NCBI GenBank assembly: GCA_035578905.1
Contig: JAQJVL010000058.1
Span: 1,937,697 to 2,001,696, forward strand
Source: Stictocephala bisonia
Lineage: Eukaryota > Arthropoda > Insecta > Hemiptera > Membracidae
Direction of reading: 5' to 3'
Length of the DNA: 64,000 nucleotides
Shown: in pieces, positions 15,401-30,000 of the stretch
How positions within the stretch are numbered: the first letter of the stretch is position 1
Layout: each line of letters begins with the position of its first letter
Notes under the pieces: generated by a model
Databases searched by the model: none
Seen by the model: the letters and a program-made list of their open reading frames with translations, nothing else
Told to the model about the DNA's origin: nothing
Translations under genes and position numbers: made by a program

Positions 15401-18400
15401 AGGGGTTAAAATATACTTTACCACTTGTTTGGTATATTTTAATTTATATTTATATTAATATACTTTGCCACTTACTACTACAATGTTATTCTGTTAATAT
15501 GACCTGAATAGTGTTATGCTACCTCTATGTTACTTTTTTAGACTGAACGCCATATAAACCTTGTACCATTCCAACTCATTTTGTTTATTATTGTCATACA
15601 GCTGTCCTTATTAATTCGATCTTGTGATATAAAACAGCTGTTCAGTCAAAACAAAACAAAATTAATTTTATTGAGATATTATTATTTATTCACTTGTTTA
15701 ATTAGTTAAAACTATATAAAAAACTGTTTATTTAATCTCAAAATCATTCAATTTCTTTTATATAGTAATTAATTATAATATTCATCAAATAAATTATGAT
15801 CCATATGGCATTTCAATTCCACCAATGAGAGAACTCTAACCCAGTAACTAAGAGAATTAAATCATCTTGTAATAAAAAGACATTTACAATAATGAAAAGG
15901 GTGTGAAGAAGTGAACTGCAGTAAGAAACATTAAATTACAAGAAGAATAGTTTTATTTTATTTATATCAAAAAGGACACCTCAAGAAACATTCATATATG
16001 ATATATTTTTATCTAAATTCATATTTTTGTCAAGTTATTATTATAATCTTCAAGAGCATAACAATTATTTGTATTCCTACAGAAGACATCTGTGGGTGAG
16101 ACAACTTCATTCCTCCAATTTCAAAATTTCAATCTAAATTTATGAATAATTATTTTCATCATTCTAAATATAAATTTCTTTTCTTAAAAAAAACAATAAG
16201 TTAAAGCTAGACACGATCAACTTACCCTGAGATTGATTACCACAACAAATTGTGTTTAAAATTATAAATTCCAATAAACATATTCTTTTGTTACAATAAT
16301 AACCTGTTGTTATTATTCATTTTATGTATATATTACAAAACTATTATTATTATTAGATATAAAAAAGTGTTTTTATAACCTTTGCCAGTTGTAGATAGGC
16401 CTGTCCTATGTCAGGCTAATTTATATTATTAATAAATTACTAAAGTTTACTTGCTGATCCATACTGAGCTGATGTAAATTATAACTTTTAAAAACTCAAG
16501 TTTAAAGTTGAAACACAATAATGAGGGGAAATGCAAAAAGTAAGATAAAATATACATGAACTATCATACTTTGCTTGACTGGTTTTTAAGAAATAAAAGT
16601 AAACAACAAAACAAAATGTTTAACCTATCCTCAATTGTTTTAATATTAACTAAACTACACTTGGATGGAACTACTGTTGCCATTAAAATTGCATGGTTTG
16701 AGTTACATAAGTAACTTTAATATCTTTGACTTTTTATCTAATAACAATATACAGTATAACAAATAATAAGGTTAACGTACCTTTTTTTATTTATTTATGT
16801 ATTTAGCAATGAATAAATACAGTATAATATGATATATAATGATAATAATGATAATATAATGATAATATGTTAGTAGTTCATTTAGTTTATATTATTTGCT
16901 TCCTTGTATTGTTATTATTATTATTTTTCTTTAGTTTAGTTCTGTATTTCATGTTTTAGGCTTTGTTATATTTACTAATTTAACATAAAAGGGTTAACTG
17001 TAAGAGAGGACTTATTAGTCCTAAGTTCGCCAATTGTATAAAACACTTTTGTACAATAAAGCCATTATTATTATTATTATACTTCACAGTCGACGCTTTG
17101 AATTGCTTCCAGCTGGATAAATAGTTGACTATCTTTAAATGTCTGTATTTTTCAAACAAATTTTAAATTTTAATAAAAAACAGCAAATGAAATCCCCAAC
17201 AATTTACTTGTTCACTAAATAGTGGACAAACTATGGAAACATTATAAATAAAACGTGATCTTTAAAAATGAATATTTAGAGTTGTTATTGATAAAAAAAT
17301 TAGTTTTTCATCCACATGAAATGTTGAACCATTGGGCTGGATTTTACTGATTACATTGAATGATACCAGCAAACTAACAACTAACTTACCTCAATTACTT
17401 TCTCTTTAACTTCTTCTCTGAGAAGAATAGTGACTTTTTCAGTGTACTTTTGTAAAACTGTACGCATTTTGTGTACTATATATATATTGTACTGTCAATA
17501 TAAAACAAGTGGTTCCCATATAGAAAAATCTACCTTCTTAGGGAATCTGAACTGATTGTATACTTTACCGTAAAATTGTTGAATAATTTACATTTAGTTT
17601 TCACCCCTCTTTCTGCCAAAAGTGATTGTTAAAAATGAAAATTTATGACTACTGCAACATGTAAATTTTGTCAACTGATTTATTTCAATGTGGATTTTAC
17701 TTGATAGTGAACAATTTATACACTTTTATGAAACATTAACAAAGCTATATGGCATAGAAAGGGTTGTTAACTTACTAAGCTTAAACATTTTATGAAATTA
17801 TCATTACATTACTACTACATTGCAAATTTCACTATAATTTACCTTAAATCCAAATGCGATGAGTTTCAAAATACATTCGATAAGGAAAAAACTAGTGAAG
17901 ACCAAGTTCATAACCTGAAGGATATCATCGAGGAGAGGTGGAGCATCACGGTACTGTTGGGCAAACACGGCAGCGTAAATACAGCAGCTACGCCAGTCAA
18001 TAACTCTTCAGCGCACCATTCAACTACACTAATTTCCTTCTGAGTAAATAAAAGCGATAAATTTAAGTCGAATTTCCTCCTTAGATTCTATAGAGGATTG
18101 CAAGAAATTTTCCTTCTAATCAGGTTTCAAAGTACAGCTATTTCAAAGTAATTAAACAATCTAACAGGGAAAAAAATTATTTAAATAATAATTTACATTG
18201 AAATACAACTGTCTACAGGTTTCCCGTAGCAGTTTTACTGGATAAAATAAAACCAATTTTATTAAAATAAAAATTATATTAAATTTAAAAACAGAACTAT
18301 ACAATTTAGTTTTTAATCATAGAGAACTCAGAAGCAATCCAGTTATTGAATGGGCGTAGTAAGAAAACAAAGAGAGCCAAACTGCACAGCGCCGAGATCT

Positions 18401-21400
18401 ACAGAGCTATAGCGCAACTCGATACACTGAAATAACTTTAAGACTGAAGGTAGCAGGAGCTGCAAATACAGTAATAATTTTTATATGAGCAGTTAAATAA
18501 ATTATTTAACATTTAATCACAGAATATATGTTAATCAAGCACTTTATTATAATTGAAGCAGCAAAATAAAGGTTTCATTGCTGCAGAACTATTTCTGAAA
18601 AATGAAAAAAATACAAATAATTCAGTGTTTTCTCACCCTTGGACTACAGAGCTGCAAAGGCTAGGCAAGAAGAGCTTAAAAAAGAGGAATTAATAAAAAA
18701 TCATCATAAAGTATTTAAACTCAAGAAATTTATAAGAATATTATGTTGAATTAATATTGCTTGATTTCACCTTCCGTTTTTCAGCTTCTTCAAACAAGTT
18801 GAAAACTAAAGCTGTTGTGAGTTTGACTGCTGAAAACTGTATCCTGCACCTACCTGAAGAGATTCACAAGATCAAAACAGTGAACCACATCATAAGACTA
18901 GTCATACTAAGAATGGACAAGCAAATCTTTGGTCCTAGAGCGCATATCAACAATAAGGGCTGAAGACGTTTGTTTAAAAACGATTAACAATTTAGTATCA
19001 CCAAGTTACTTAGCCAGTTGGCGAAGAAGAGGCTCTGAACTGGCTTGAGTGACACAGAATGGGTTGGCGACTGCCGAGTTCGAACTTGATAATGTGAAAC
19101 ACGCATTACGTGATCAAACTGACAGAGATTGGAACTTTGGAGGTTACCCCCTTACACAACACAGGGAATTGATGGTTCGCTCTTCTTCATGTGTGTGAAA
19201 TCTGTTTAGTTTTCTGACCTAATGTTGAGGATACACTGATGTTCTGTGTATAGCATTCGTTTGCACTAAGGCTTTTTGTCTGTCACGATGTTTTCAACAT
19301 CAGAGGATGAACTTTGGCCATCTCGCACTAGGATATTACGTAGGCCGATGATCATATGTTCACCTCATTGTCTCATTAGGTTTATGATTGAGTGCAACAA
19401 TCATAAACAGCAACAAATTAATAAAACACCAGACGTTTTCATTTCTTCATTTACTTCTTTTGCCCAAAAAAAGAAAATGATACTATTGTAAATATTATAA
19501 CTTAATTATATTTTTCCCTAAGGCATAAAATACCACATATTCCAGTTAATTATAAATTTGGTCGGAGTATTAATTATAACACATATTTCAACCTAAAAGT
19601 CCGCTCTTGGAACAGAACTGGAACTATAATGAAAATTCAGTGGCCTTGAATAATTGTTACAATATTCCGTTTCATTAAAAAAAAGAACAAAAATGCTGAA
19701 AATCGTCAAAGCAAGCACACGTCAGACATGCATGAATTGAAAAGTACATTTACTTACAGTTAATACTTACTTGGTCTTGCTGGAGTAAACCCGGTTATCA
19801 ATGAGGAATCAAACTACACGTCTACGTAATATCATGTTTTATATTTAACCATAACATCCCAAAAGAAATGTGAAGCAAAATCAATTTTTAAATTATCATA
19901 TTTGAACTTAAATATTCATTAAGTAGAACATTTTAAATTTGTAAATCTTCAATGTAAATGTGACAAAGAAAGTGATAACAAATGTTGAAATCGATATTTT
20001 TCCACTAATAAAATATATAAATTGAAGTTGTAAATGAAACTAAATTTATTAGAGCAAGTTTTTCAATTTGTCAGTTAAATATTTTAAAGTGTTTACTTGC
20101 TTATAAAATACAAACCTTGGAATTTTCTTTTGCTTCATAAAATAAATTCCTGCCTTTGCAGATTATAAGTACAGCATTTATGAATTTTAAACAAATTATT
20201 CTGATAGCTCTGTAAGTTGGGCTACTTCATACAAATGGTAGTACGTTATTATGAGAAGAGTTGCCACTATGAATTGATTCCCTAGTGTGAACTGTCGTAG
20301 TAAAAATAAAACCCTTTCAAAAGCACAAGGCACTTATCGTAGCAAGACTTGTTCATTATTGTTTATTAAGTAAGGTTAGAACGAACTGGATTAAACAAAT
20401 AATGTTTATGTGTTCGGCGTGGGTTGGCACGCAGACGGTATTGGCCGGCAGCGCGGGTCATTCACATCTTATCAGTGCGAGTTCAGCTGTTGGTATAGCA
20501 ACACTGTTTACTTTGTTTTGTAATTTGTGATCAATTCTCAGCGACATTGGTTTCAAAATTGAAGATTTCTATGTCCTAGGTTAGTAATAGTTTAGTATTT
20601 TTATATTTCAGCTGCTAAGGCTACACTCCTGTAATTCGATACAACAGTGGACAAGTTAATTACTGATAATGAGTGTAAAAAGCATGTAAAGGCTACTTAA
20701 CAGAGCGGTCATTGCTGTGGGGTTAAAGCTCTGGCTTGAAACATAGCCGATACCGGTGTCATCATGGTGTGACAATCAAATTTCAACCCTAAGCTGCTTC
20801 TGTGTTTTGGAAGTTAGGTTAAGATGTTGGTCCAACGAGCCTAGAAAACAACAATGGGCTTGTCTTTGTGGACGGGGGGAAGCTGTGTGTTAGCTGAGTA
20901 TTTCTTCCTACTAAAAGTTAAATATTTTTTTAGCAATTAAATAATATCTTGAGTCTTGACAAAATCAAAAATGGAAAAACTTTTAACTGGTCAAGAAGTT
21001 TTCAAACACATCCTGATTTATCTTGTTGTGCGTAATCCTACTTGGAGAACCTTAAGAATGTAACAATTGTCATTTAATTAAAGATAAATTTTTTTAAGGA
21101 AATACAAAAATTATAATTGAATTTTTGCTTCACATTTAGCAAATCTTACCTTATAACCAAGGGCAAAAATCTTGAGAACACACTCTGCAGTAAACATACT
21201 AGTGAAGACCAAATTCAGCTTTGATTGAATAAACACAATCATTGCACTTTGTGTGTGCGTCTAGTGTTCAAAAACAACAACACAACATGATTAAAACTGT
21301 GATTTAAAACAAACAGAAACACATATAAAAAGTGCAATCACACGTAAGTACAATTTCACTATCATATAATTATTAACTATTTCATCGTAAATTGTTGAGT

Positions 21401-24400
21401 GGAAGAGAGGACTTAATAGTCCTAACTCTGTCTACTAAAGACAATTAATTTTGATTTCATTTCATTTAACTGTCAACACCTCATGTATTTAAGTTACTAG
21501 ATATCAGTTATATACATAAACTTGTGAATTTGTTTTTAACAGACCAGTTTGTAAACAAAAACTGGATTAAACAAAAATAAAGAAATTTTGAATTGAATTA
21601 TGTATATGTAGAGGAAATAGAGATACCAATTTATAGTAATTTTGAAAATACCGTAAAAATAATGCTTTCAAATGTAAAATAAATACTGATAAAATTAGTG
21701 CTAATATTAAAGGCAAGCGCAGATCATGCTTAAAAGCTCACACTACATGCAGCACAACAATTAAAAAATAAAGTGAACATAAAGTGTTTCCAAAATAAAA
21801 AAGGCCAAATCATTGCTGTAGTTAAAACCACACATATCATAATTTTGGAGTTACTGAGCTTAAACATTCTGTAAATACAGTGGATTCACTTTACATCAAG
21901 CTATGTTAATCTGAAATTACGTTACTCCAAACATATACAAACAATTTTAACAAGACAATAAAGTGGGAAAAGGGTTAACAATTTAGAAAGTATTAATAAA
22001 GGTTATTACAACCGTTTTCTTCTCTAGTTATCATCGATTGAGATCTAATCCGTATAAAACATAAACCTTATTTATGGATGGATCATTATTTCACCAAATG
22101 TCATGTTAGTAAGAAGCATATTCTGAAGTAAATATCAGATTTTTACAAAACACAAATGTGTTAGTGATATAAATTTTGTAAAAAGGGCATTCAACATTTT
22201 CTAAGGCTTGGAATGTATCAACTTAGTAGAATCAGTGTATTGAAAAGTAACATAGATCAAAGTATAGCAAGATACAAACTATCAGCTGATATGCCTACAT
22301 GGTTTTCTGGCATTTGCCCCTCTATGCAACATAAAAGTAAGTAAATGCCTTGTTAGTGAACCCAAAATTCAGGTATTGTAGTTTGACTTTGAAAATTACA
22401 GTAGTAAATAGGCCCTTGATTACTAAACAAATCTACAAATTGATTGCTGACTTGTACAGAAGAGGAGAGTGCCTCCACTAGATTAGATTAGGTTATACCA
22501 ATACTTCAACACATTGTAGATAAGAACAAAGGCTTATTCGACAACAGTAGCTGAACACCCGAGCGACTGAAGACCAGTTTCCCAACTCCTCAAAAACTCT
22601 CTGCCTTTGCAAAGCTAAGGCCTGTCCAGTCATACACGTTTTTTTGGCACACACTATATAAGATTTAATTTACGCTTTAAAGACTGAATCTTGATTTACG
22701 TAAAAATTTAGTTATCAGAACTGATATCAATCAAAATAAGTTTCATTCAAACTAAAAAATAGGGTGGGAGAAAAATCGAAATACCCCAATTCAAAGTGCT
22801 ATTGTGTAAAAATGTGCACATTATCATTGCAAACGGAAGGGAAATAAAATTGTACAATTATTCATTATTGACCTTGAAGTGAATAAAATCTAAAGCCTAT
22901 AGGAATTCTCCCAGGTACATAATACAGCAAGACTTTGATAATTCAGCAAGCTCGGGGATCTGGCGATGCCGGATTATCAAATATGCCGGATTATTAAGGT
23001 CCCACTTTAAAACGTGGTTTAAAAGTACATACAATAATCAAACACAATATGTACATACATACAGTATTACATATCTTTTATTAATAGATTTTACATAGAA
23101 CAAGAGTTATATATACAAAAAAATTTTGCAATACAGTACTTAAAACAAAAATGGAATTACAGTATTTAGTATGTAATTACAGTATAGTTTAATCAGAATC
23201 ACTGTCTATAATTGGTGCAGGCTCAATGCCAGTAGTACAATCAGATGATGTTGAGGGAGTCGGAAATGACAATGTTGCTGACGTTGTATATTTAATCATC
23301 TTTTTCTGAGCTCTTTGGAACATTGAAGCAATATCAACCTGCTGTTTCGACTGGCTGGGTTTAAACAAAAAAATGTTCTGAATGATGTGAAGATTCAGCA
23401 ATATCATAGTGCTTGCTAGTCTTTGCAAATTTTACAAATTTATTCAACGCATCCGAAGCTTCAGTCCACGTGAGGCAAGTTGTTCGAGTCGCTACATCCT
23501 CATCACTCTCAGTTTCTTTTGCTTCCTTTGGTCTTAGCACAGTTTGTATGATGGCCTCATCACTCAGCTCTTCTTCAATAGGTTCCACTTTGTCAATATC
23601 ATCAATCCATTCATGGATCTCCTCTTGTGAAAGACGACTCAATGGATTGATGAGCACAGAAGAGATGGCATTTATGACCTCAGATTCACCGGCTGAAATA
23701 TCTTCTTCTGTAGGCATTGACGGGTCATCGACATCTTCGTCTTCCTCCTCCATAGGTGTTTGTTCAAAGGGTGTAGGCCATAACTTGCGCCATGCCAAGT
23801 GCAATGTTTCACTTTTTACCTCAGACCAAGCAATAGTAGTTGTAAAAATTGCATATTTCACAGTAAACTAACGTTGGAAATATTTTACACTGCAATCAAA
23901 GTTTAACAACTTCCTCAAACTTAATCAAAGTTGCACAAACATTCCTCGGTATTTGCACTTGACGTTTTGAATAACTCCCTGGTCCATTGGCTGTATTAAT
24001 GGAGTTACTTTTGCTGGAAAATATGTACAAAAAATGTTGCCTGATTTAAGTTCAGATGCTGCAGAGTGAGCTCAGCAGTTGTCAAGGATAAGAACTGCTT
24101 TAGAGTCTTTGGGGAGTTTAAGTTATTCAAAGTTGTCTTTTACAGACGGGAAAAATTCTGAAAAAACCTTTTTTGAATAGGCCACAATCCATCCATGCAC
24201 TTGCCTGAGCATCATAAATAACAGGTAAATAATTTATATTTTTCAGAGCCCTGTCGTTCTTAAATTTTCCAATAACAAAAGGCGTAAGTTTGTGGTTGCC
24301 AGGTGCATTTGCACACACTAATACAGTAAGCCTATCTTTATTTCTTTTGAAACCCTGTGCACTAGACTCATCACCACCTGCCAATGTTGAGTTTGGCAAA

Positions 24401-27065
24401 AAAACGTCATAACAGGCTCGTTTCATCTGCATTATATATTTGGGTGGGGGATAAATTATGTTCTTTGATGACATTCTCAAATGTTATCTTATACTCATTT
24501 GCTGCAGCCAAATCAGCAGACTTTATGTCACCAGAAAAATCAAGTTTCCGAATACCATGGAGAATTTATAAATTATGGAGCCACCCTTTAGAGAAATTCG
24601 GCATTTCATGTTCAGACAAGTTTAGTTTATTACAAAAAAACCTAACCTTTTCAACAATCATTGGCCCTGTTATTGGCTTCCCTTCTGCTCGCTTTTTACT
24701 AAACCATATCCACAATACACTATCTAGGTTTTCTAGTTGAATGATGTTCAGGTTTTGATGAATGGACAATGTCACATGTTTACGTTATGCTTTTGGGTTT
24801 AGAAAACATATTGTACTGTACAGTAGTTTACACCACAAACACTCACTGCACGCTAAAGTAGTTATATGATAAGAACAAAGGAACTAAAACTAAAAATAAA
24901 ATTAGAACAACTGACAATGACTGCGAGAACAGTAAGACAGATGCGTGATTTCTCAAAAATTAAATGGCCGAGACTGATGTGGCCAAGGTCACTGGGCCGC
25001 AGACACTGTCATGCAGGTGTCGTGAGTTGCCGAACAGAGCCGATTATATACGAACGCTCCTGAAACGAATTAACTCGACTCCTTCCCATCAATTAAGTTA
25101 TGTGCTGCCACCACTGAGCATTAAATCCCTTTTTGATTATTGCCGCATTGATGCCGAACTATTGGGTTGCCGAATGATCAAGTGCCAGATTATTGCGGTC
25201 CTATTGTAATCAATTTTGCCTTTGAAAGTAACATTCTACATTCATATTTTATTCAGCTGTCTGATGTTTTTCTTTCATTTAAAAAAATATAAATTCATAT
25301 AGTAAATAAGTCTTATTAAAATCTGCATTTAATACCAACAAACATTATCACCATTCACATTTACTTTCATGGCTTTTTAAATGATAAACTTCAAGATCAC
25401 TGCGATAACTAGAATGATGACCGATTTAAAAAATTTCTTTTCTCTTTCGTTTGTAATGACAGTTTATAATGAGTTCTTTTGGATATGTTTTACTTTTTTT
25501 TAATCAAATTCTATTAAAATGCCTCCACATTACTTATCATATATGTAAGAATGTATAAAATGTGACATGAGTGAAGATGACCTATATTGACTTTCATGAA
25601 ACTCTACATTCAAGAGACAATCCTCTTGCAAAAGATAGAGCAAACAAATACATAGGGACAGATCCACTAACCTACTAGTGGTAGCACAATACCCAGAAAG
25701 AACTTCCTATTTGATTAGAAGCGACAGACCTTGACCAAGCAAAATATATATATTATTCCATCCGTTGTCCTGAGCAGACTTGGTATTAAACACATGGCCT
25801 GAAAACTTCAAAAGGCTGCCAAAGAAGAACTTCACGACACACTAGACTTTTAGAATGCCCCACCTACACTATCAAAGGGATTCTGCTTTGGAAAACGCAA
25901 GACCTATAATGAGCAAAGTTGCTTTTCACACATGTACAATACAAGCAGTAAATAATTTTGATTTAAACTGGTCTTGAGCACTATTGTTTCTAGTCATTAG
26001 TCATAAATCCTACAACGACAACCTTAGTATATATGACTTGTTACTGTCAAATTTACCTCATTACACTTGATTTCCAAAATATTACTAATAAACAATTTTG
26101 TCTTTTCACAACATTACATATAAAAAGTGGAGCTAGATATCATAGGACAATGGATTCTATCCTGTTGTATAGTTAAAGCAGATATTTGCCATATTGGTGA
26201 GAGGGGCTCAGCTGATATAACCATAAAATGTAACCTACTGTTGAAATAAAACATTTGATAAAATTGAAATCATTCATTTTAAATACCACGGTAAACTACG
26301 TAAAATAATTAGAAGTAGGCTAATACAGAAATAATAACAATCAAATTAATTGATTTCATAATATTTATATGAGAAAAGTTATTCTATCCTGCTTGTTTTT
26401 ATTGATGTTATTGCAACCAGTTGCGGTAGCTTAATTGTGTTTGGAAGGTAGGAAGACTAAGGTCTAGTTACAATACTGCATTACAAGTTTTTTGAAATTC
26501 AGCTGATGCTCTGCTTCAGTCTAGAGGGGGCCGCCATCTTGGTAAGAGTACTGGCTTCACTTGTGTCTCCTCCTATTTATTCTTTGCTCTGTGCTAGATA
26601 CCAGTGTTTGTTCCTTATTTTGAAATAAAATATCAAAACAAACAGTTGTACAAAATAGACTAGCTAATAAAACAAAAGTAATACTTAGTATATCGGGCAG
26701 CTGAAAAAGAAAAATGCAAACATTTTCACTAAGCAAGTGAGATGGGCAAGAGCGGAGCAGCTGATTCTGAAGGCCATGGCCTTGCTTCTATCCGAGGAAG
26801 TTTCACATAAAAAGTTACTATAAACAAATCACTCGTAAGAAAAATCATTGCCAAGATATTCTTCATAATAATTTACAAATTTGACTAAACAATTTGCAAT
26901 ATTACTCTATATAATATGAAATAGCTATAGCAATTAAAAAAAACATGAATGGTTTTATGAGTACCAACTATAGAATAAGAGACACCATGTTTCATTTTGA
27001 TAACATAATAACACTAACTTTTAAAACATTATGTTAAATTTATTTTTGATTTACAAAAATAATGA

Positions 27066-27096
<31 letters not shown>

Positions 27097-30000
27097 CCAT
27101 AACTTTATTATCAGAACTAACATTTATCACTGATCAGACGTTTCCACAATGGCATCTCCAATTGTTGAATTGTTTTATCCTAATATATTTCTAATAATTA
27201 AGTATTTTCAACCTTTTAATCGACCTTTAACAATGCATCCAACTATTTTCCGTAGTAATCTTCATCATGGGCTTTGACCAACTTTACCATTTCTCATGTT
27301 TTAAGGTATTTTTTTGTCATAAATCCTAACTGCAACATTGCACCGTACCATTCTTCACGTGAATATCTAACTCCATGCTCTTAAACTTCATCATCAGTTA
27401 AACCTGTGTTACCGATAACCCTCATATGGAGTATTCTTGGGGTTTGCACTTTATTGTACTTGAAATGCCTCTATTCGGCTTGTACCTACTCCAATCCTAC
27501 TTTTGAAAATCTTCCACGTTATCCAATAAGTCAGAGGGTGTTTATATATAAGTGTTATTAAAAATTTATTTGGCCTTTCTTACCAATTCCAATTGTCCAA
27601 CGTTATTCTACGCTTAAAAAAACTCTTAACAACGCCTTCTTTTCTTATTTTTGACACAATTTTTACGTCATTGCATTGTTTATTAAACATTTTCAAATAT
27701 TAATTATTTTCAGTCTAACTGAAAACTTTGAACCCACAGGTGAATTTGCAAAAAACGAAACTCATAAAAGCCCATCTCTAGCATGTACTTTATACCTGTT
27801 TTTAATTCATCTTGAAAAGCGAATAGCACTTTTTATACTCCTGACGCACTGCTATTTACTTTCCCACAACATAATGTTGTCCAAACAACATACTTCATTT
27901 ATCCATCCTTCACCATCTCCAACGCCAGCATGGGTTCACCTATCATTATTCTTGAAACAAATTTTATTGGCTTTATTAAAACAATCCATTGTTTCAACTT
28001 TTTTTTAAACCATAGATTCCCATACTAAAATTGACAATAAAGCATAATATTAAATGATATAACATATACAAAACCATTACAATGATTTGTTACATTATTT
28101 GCTTTCACCCAAAGCTTATTCACTTTTTATAGTTTATTCATGTTTTTAAACAGAGTTTTAACTGTAGGCTTTTTGTCAATGTATTGAAAATGGAACAACT
28201 TATTGTTATGCCCAATTTAATTTTGATAAATATGATACATCTCCAAAAACAATCTAAATGTGTGTATATTACAATTTAACTATACCATTTTTACCTAAAA
28301 TTCTGTTTCTCACTGTTTTGAATCCTTTTTCAACAAATATTTTCAATAACCTGTCCCAATCGGAAGAAATAATATCTATATTTAATAATTGATTTGCTGC
28401 TTGTGCAGCTAAATTCCAATTATATCTCATAGGTATCTTAATTTCCCACTAAAACATCAAAATCACATATTAACAGTATTAGTTTTAAACCCTGTTTTTA
28501 TCCCCGTCTAATTGCTTCTCCTTCTCGATAAAATAATGATAACAATGCAAAAATCATAATTCACAGAGAGGTTAATACCACATATCTTTAAAAATAAAAA
28601 ACATTTTTCAATAATCAAATTTAATTCATTTTCATAAATACAATGGTTTGTTCTAAAAATTAGTTGAAATTGTTTTAATTTTCGTAACAAGTTAAACAGT
28701 CAACATAAATGTATTTGAATAAACAATGACTATTAGAACAATAGTTGTTGAAACTATGCTTTGCTAAAATGCAAATTTGCTGCTACTTATGAATGTCTAA
28801 ATACATTATACTCTTAGTTTAAAGTTCAATTCACTATAGTCAATTAAATACTAAAATAAAGGCTGCGTGAAAACAACAAAAATGATTAATAGAAGAAAAC
28901 GACAGTCACAAGATTGAAAGTTGTGTTAGTCAATGAGTAAAGACTTAACCTTCATCATGTTAAAAATTTGAATAGAAAGATAAGCTCATATAATTATTCA
29001 AATGTATTAAAACTAACATATTTTTGTACTATGATATGTTCTTTTATTGTTCATGCTCCATTTTTCATAGGCTAAGTTTGTATTGTGTAAAATCATTAGT
29101 TTCTGTAAATATGGGAATTAGTTTATCTTTTAATTGTTGGCGTATTTTTATTTTATGTACTATTTATTAGATTTCTTAAATGTCAATTTATCATTTAACA
29201 AATCAGATGCTCATATATAAAAAGCCTTTTTTTTAAATTTTAGTAGGACAAATTTTTAAGAGTACACTTTGCATTGTTTAGTTTATCATTTTCATGATAT
29301 AAGTGTGATTATTTTCAGTAACTGAAAACAGTTTGAAACCACGAGAGTGAAAGTTTGCAAAAAAGAGAAGCTCATAAAAGCCCATTTAAGGCATAGTATC
29401 AATATTGGTTGTTAAAATTGCCACTTGAAGACGGCAGAATGAGTCACTTTTGTTGTGTCCTGACGCCTGCTAATGTGTACTTGAGCAGTAAAAGAGTGTT
29501 GATCCATACAACGCCTGACTTCAGTTTATTCATCGTTCACCAATCTCAGCAGACGCCAGCATGGGTGTCATCTGCTGATGCTATTTTTCTAGAAACACAT
29601 TGTTATTGAGCTTTGTATTGAACAACAGATCAATTGTTTCAAATATTTGTTGTAAACTTAAAGATTCTTGGGGGCCTTAGGCCTAAGAATTGACAAAGAA
29701 AGCAGAATACTTAAATAAGATAAACATATACAAAAACAGGTTAACATTGATGTTTGTATACATTTTTGTTGGCTTTACCCAGAAGCTTTAATTTCACTTT
29801 TTATAGTTTTATTTCATAGTTTAATTTAAAAACTAAAAAGAGTTTTAACTTGTAGGACTTAGAAATATTGTCAATGTATTAGGTGGAAATCAAGTTATGT
29901 GTAGCCAATTAATTTTGATAAATATGAACATCATCACAAAAACACATATGGCAATAAATGTATGTGTGTATATTACAAATTATGAACAATACTACACATT

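Larger units (their letters stand above)
17954..21149. other. Intron between the two alternative IVS2 exons
   Basis: The 3.2 kb separates alternative exons A and B. It holds two SINE-like segments (18985-19190, 20700-20900), and the open frames at 18757-18963 and 19276-19491 have no recognised family. A GC-richer block at 20415-20570 containing a tcagtgcgagttc motif is unexplained. Confidence 0.5.
27670..29050. repeat. Tandem duplication, degraded copy
   Basis: It is collinear with about 29270-30860. Shared anchors in order are ctcataaaagccca, cgccagcatgggt, caattgtttc-like text, cactttttatagttt, ttaattttgataaatatga, tgtgtatattacaa, the IIIS6 exon text and a family A MITE. This copy has many single-base gaps relative to the other. 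Confidence 0.75.

Noticed and set aside
17380..17440. Minus-strand segment ending at GAG|GTAAGT considered as a channel exon
   Set aside because: The translation (EEVKEKVIE) fits no position in repeat IV, and no acceptor of suitable phase lies upstream.
17954..18000. Longer exon B by reading upstream into [17 protein letters not shown]
   Set aside because: The CAG|TAC acceptor gives exactly 37 codons in phase with neighbours and equal length to exon A; the extension matches no channel segment.
20415..20570. GC-richer block with an initiator-like tcagt considered as an internal promoter
   Set aside because: No downstream coding exon or supporting elements were seen; initiator-like pentamers are common.
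23413..25209. Plus-strand open frames within the pogo element
   Set aside because: They are antisense to the decayed transposase and have no family features.
28940..29010. Minus-strand text TTTGAATAATTATATGAGCT ending ACATGATGAAG|GTTAAG that resembles the end of the missing IVS1 exon
   Set aside because: It is collinear with non-coding sequence at 30790-30850 in the other copy of the duplication and has in-frame stops.
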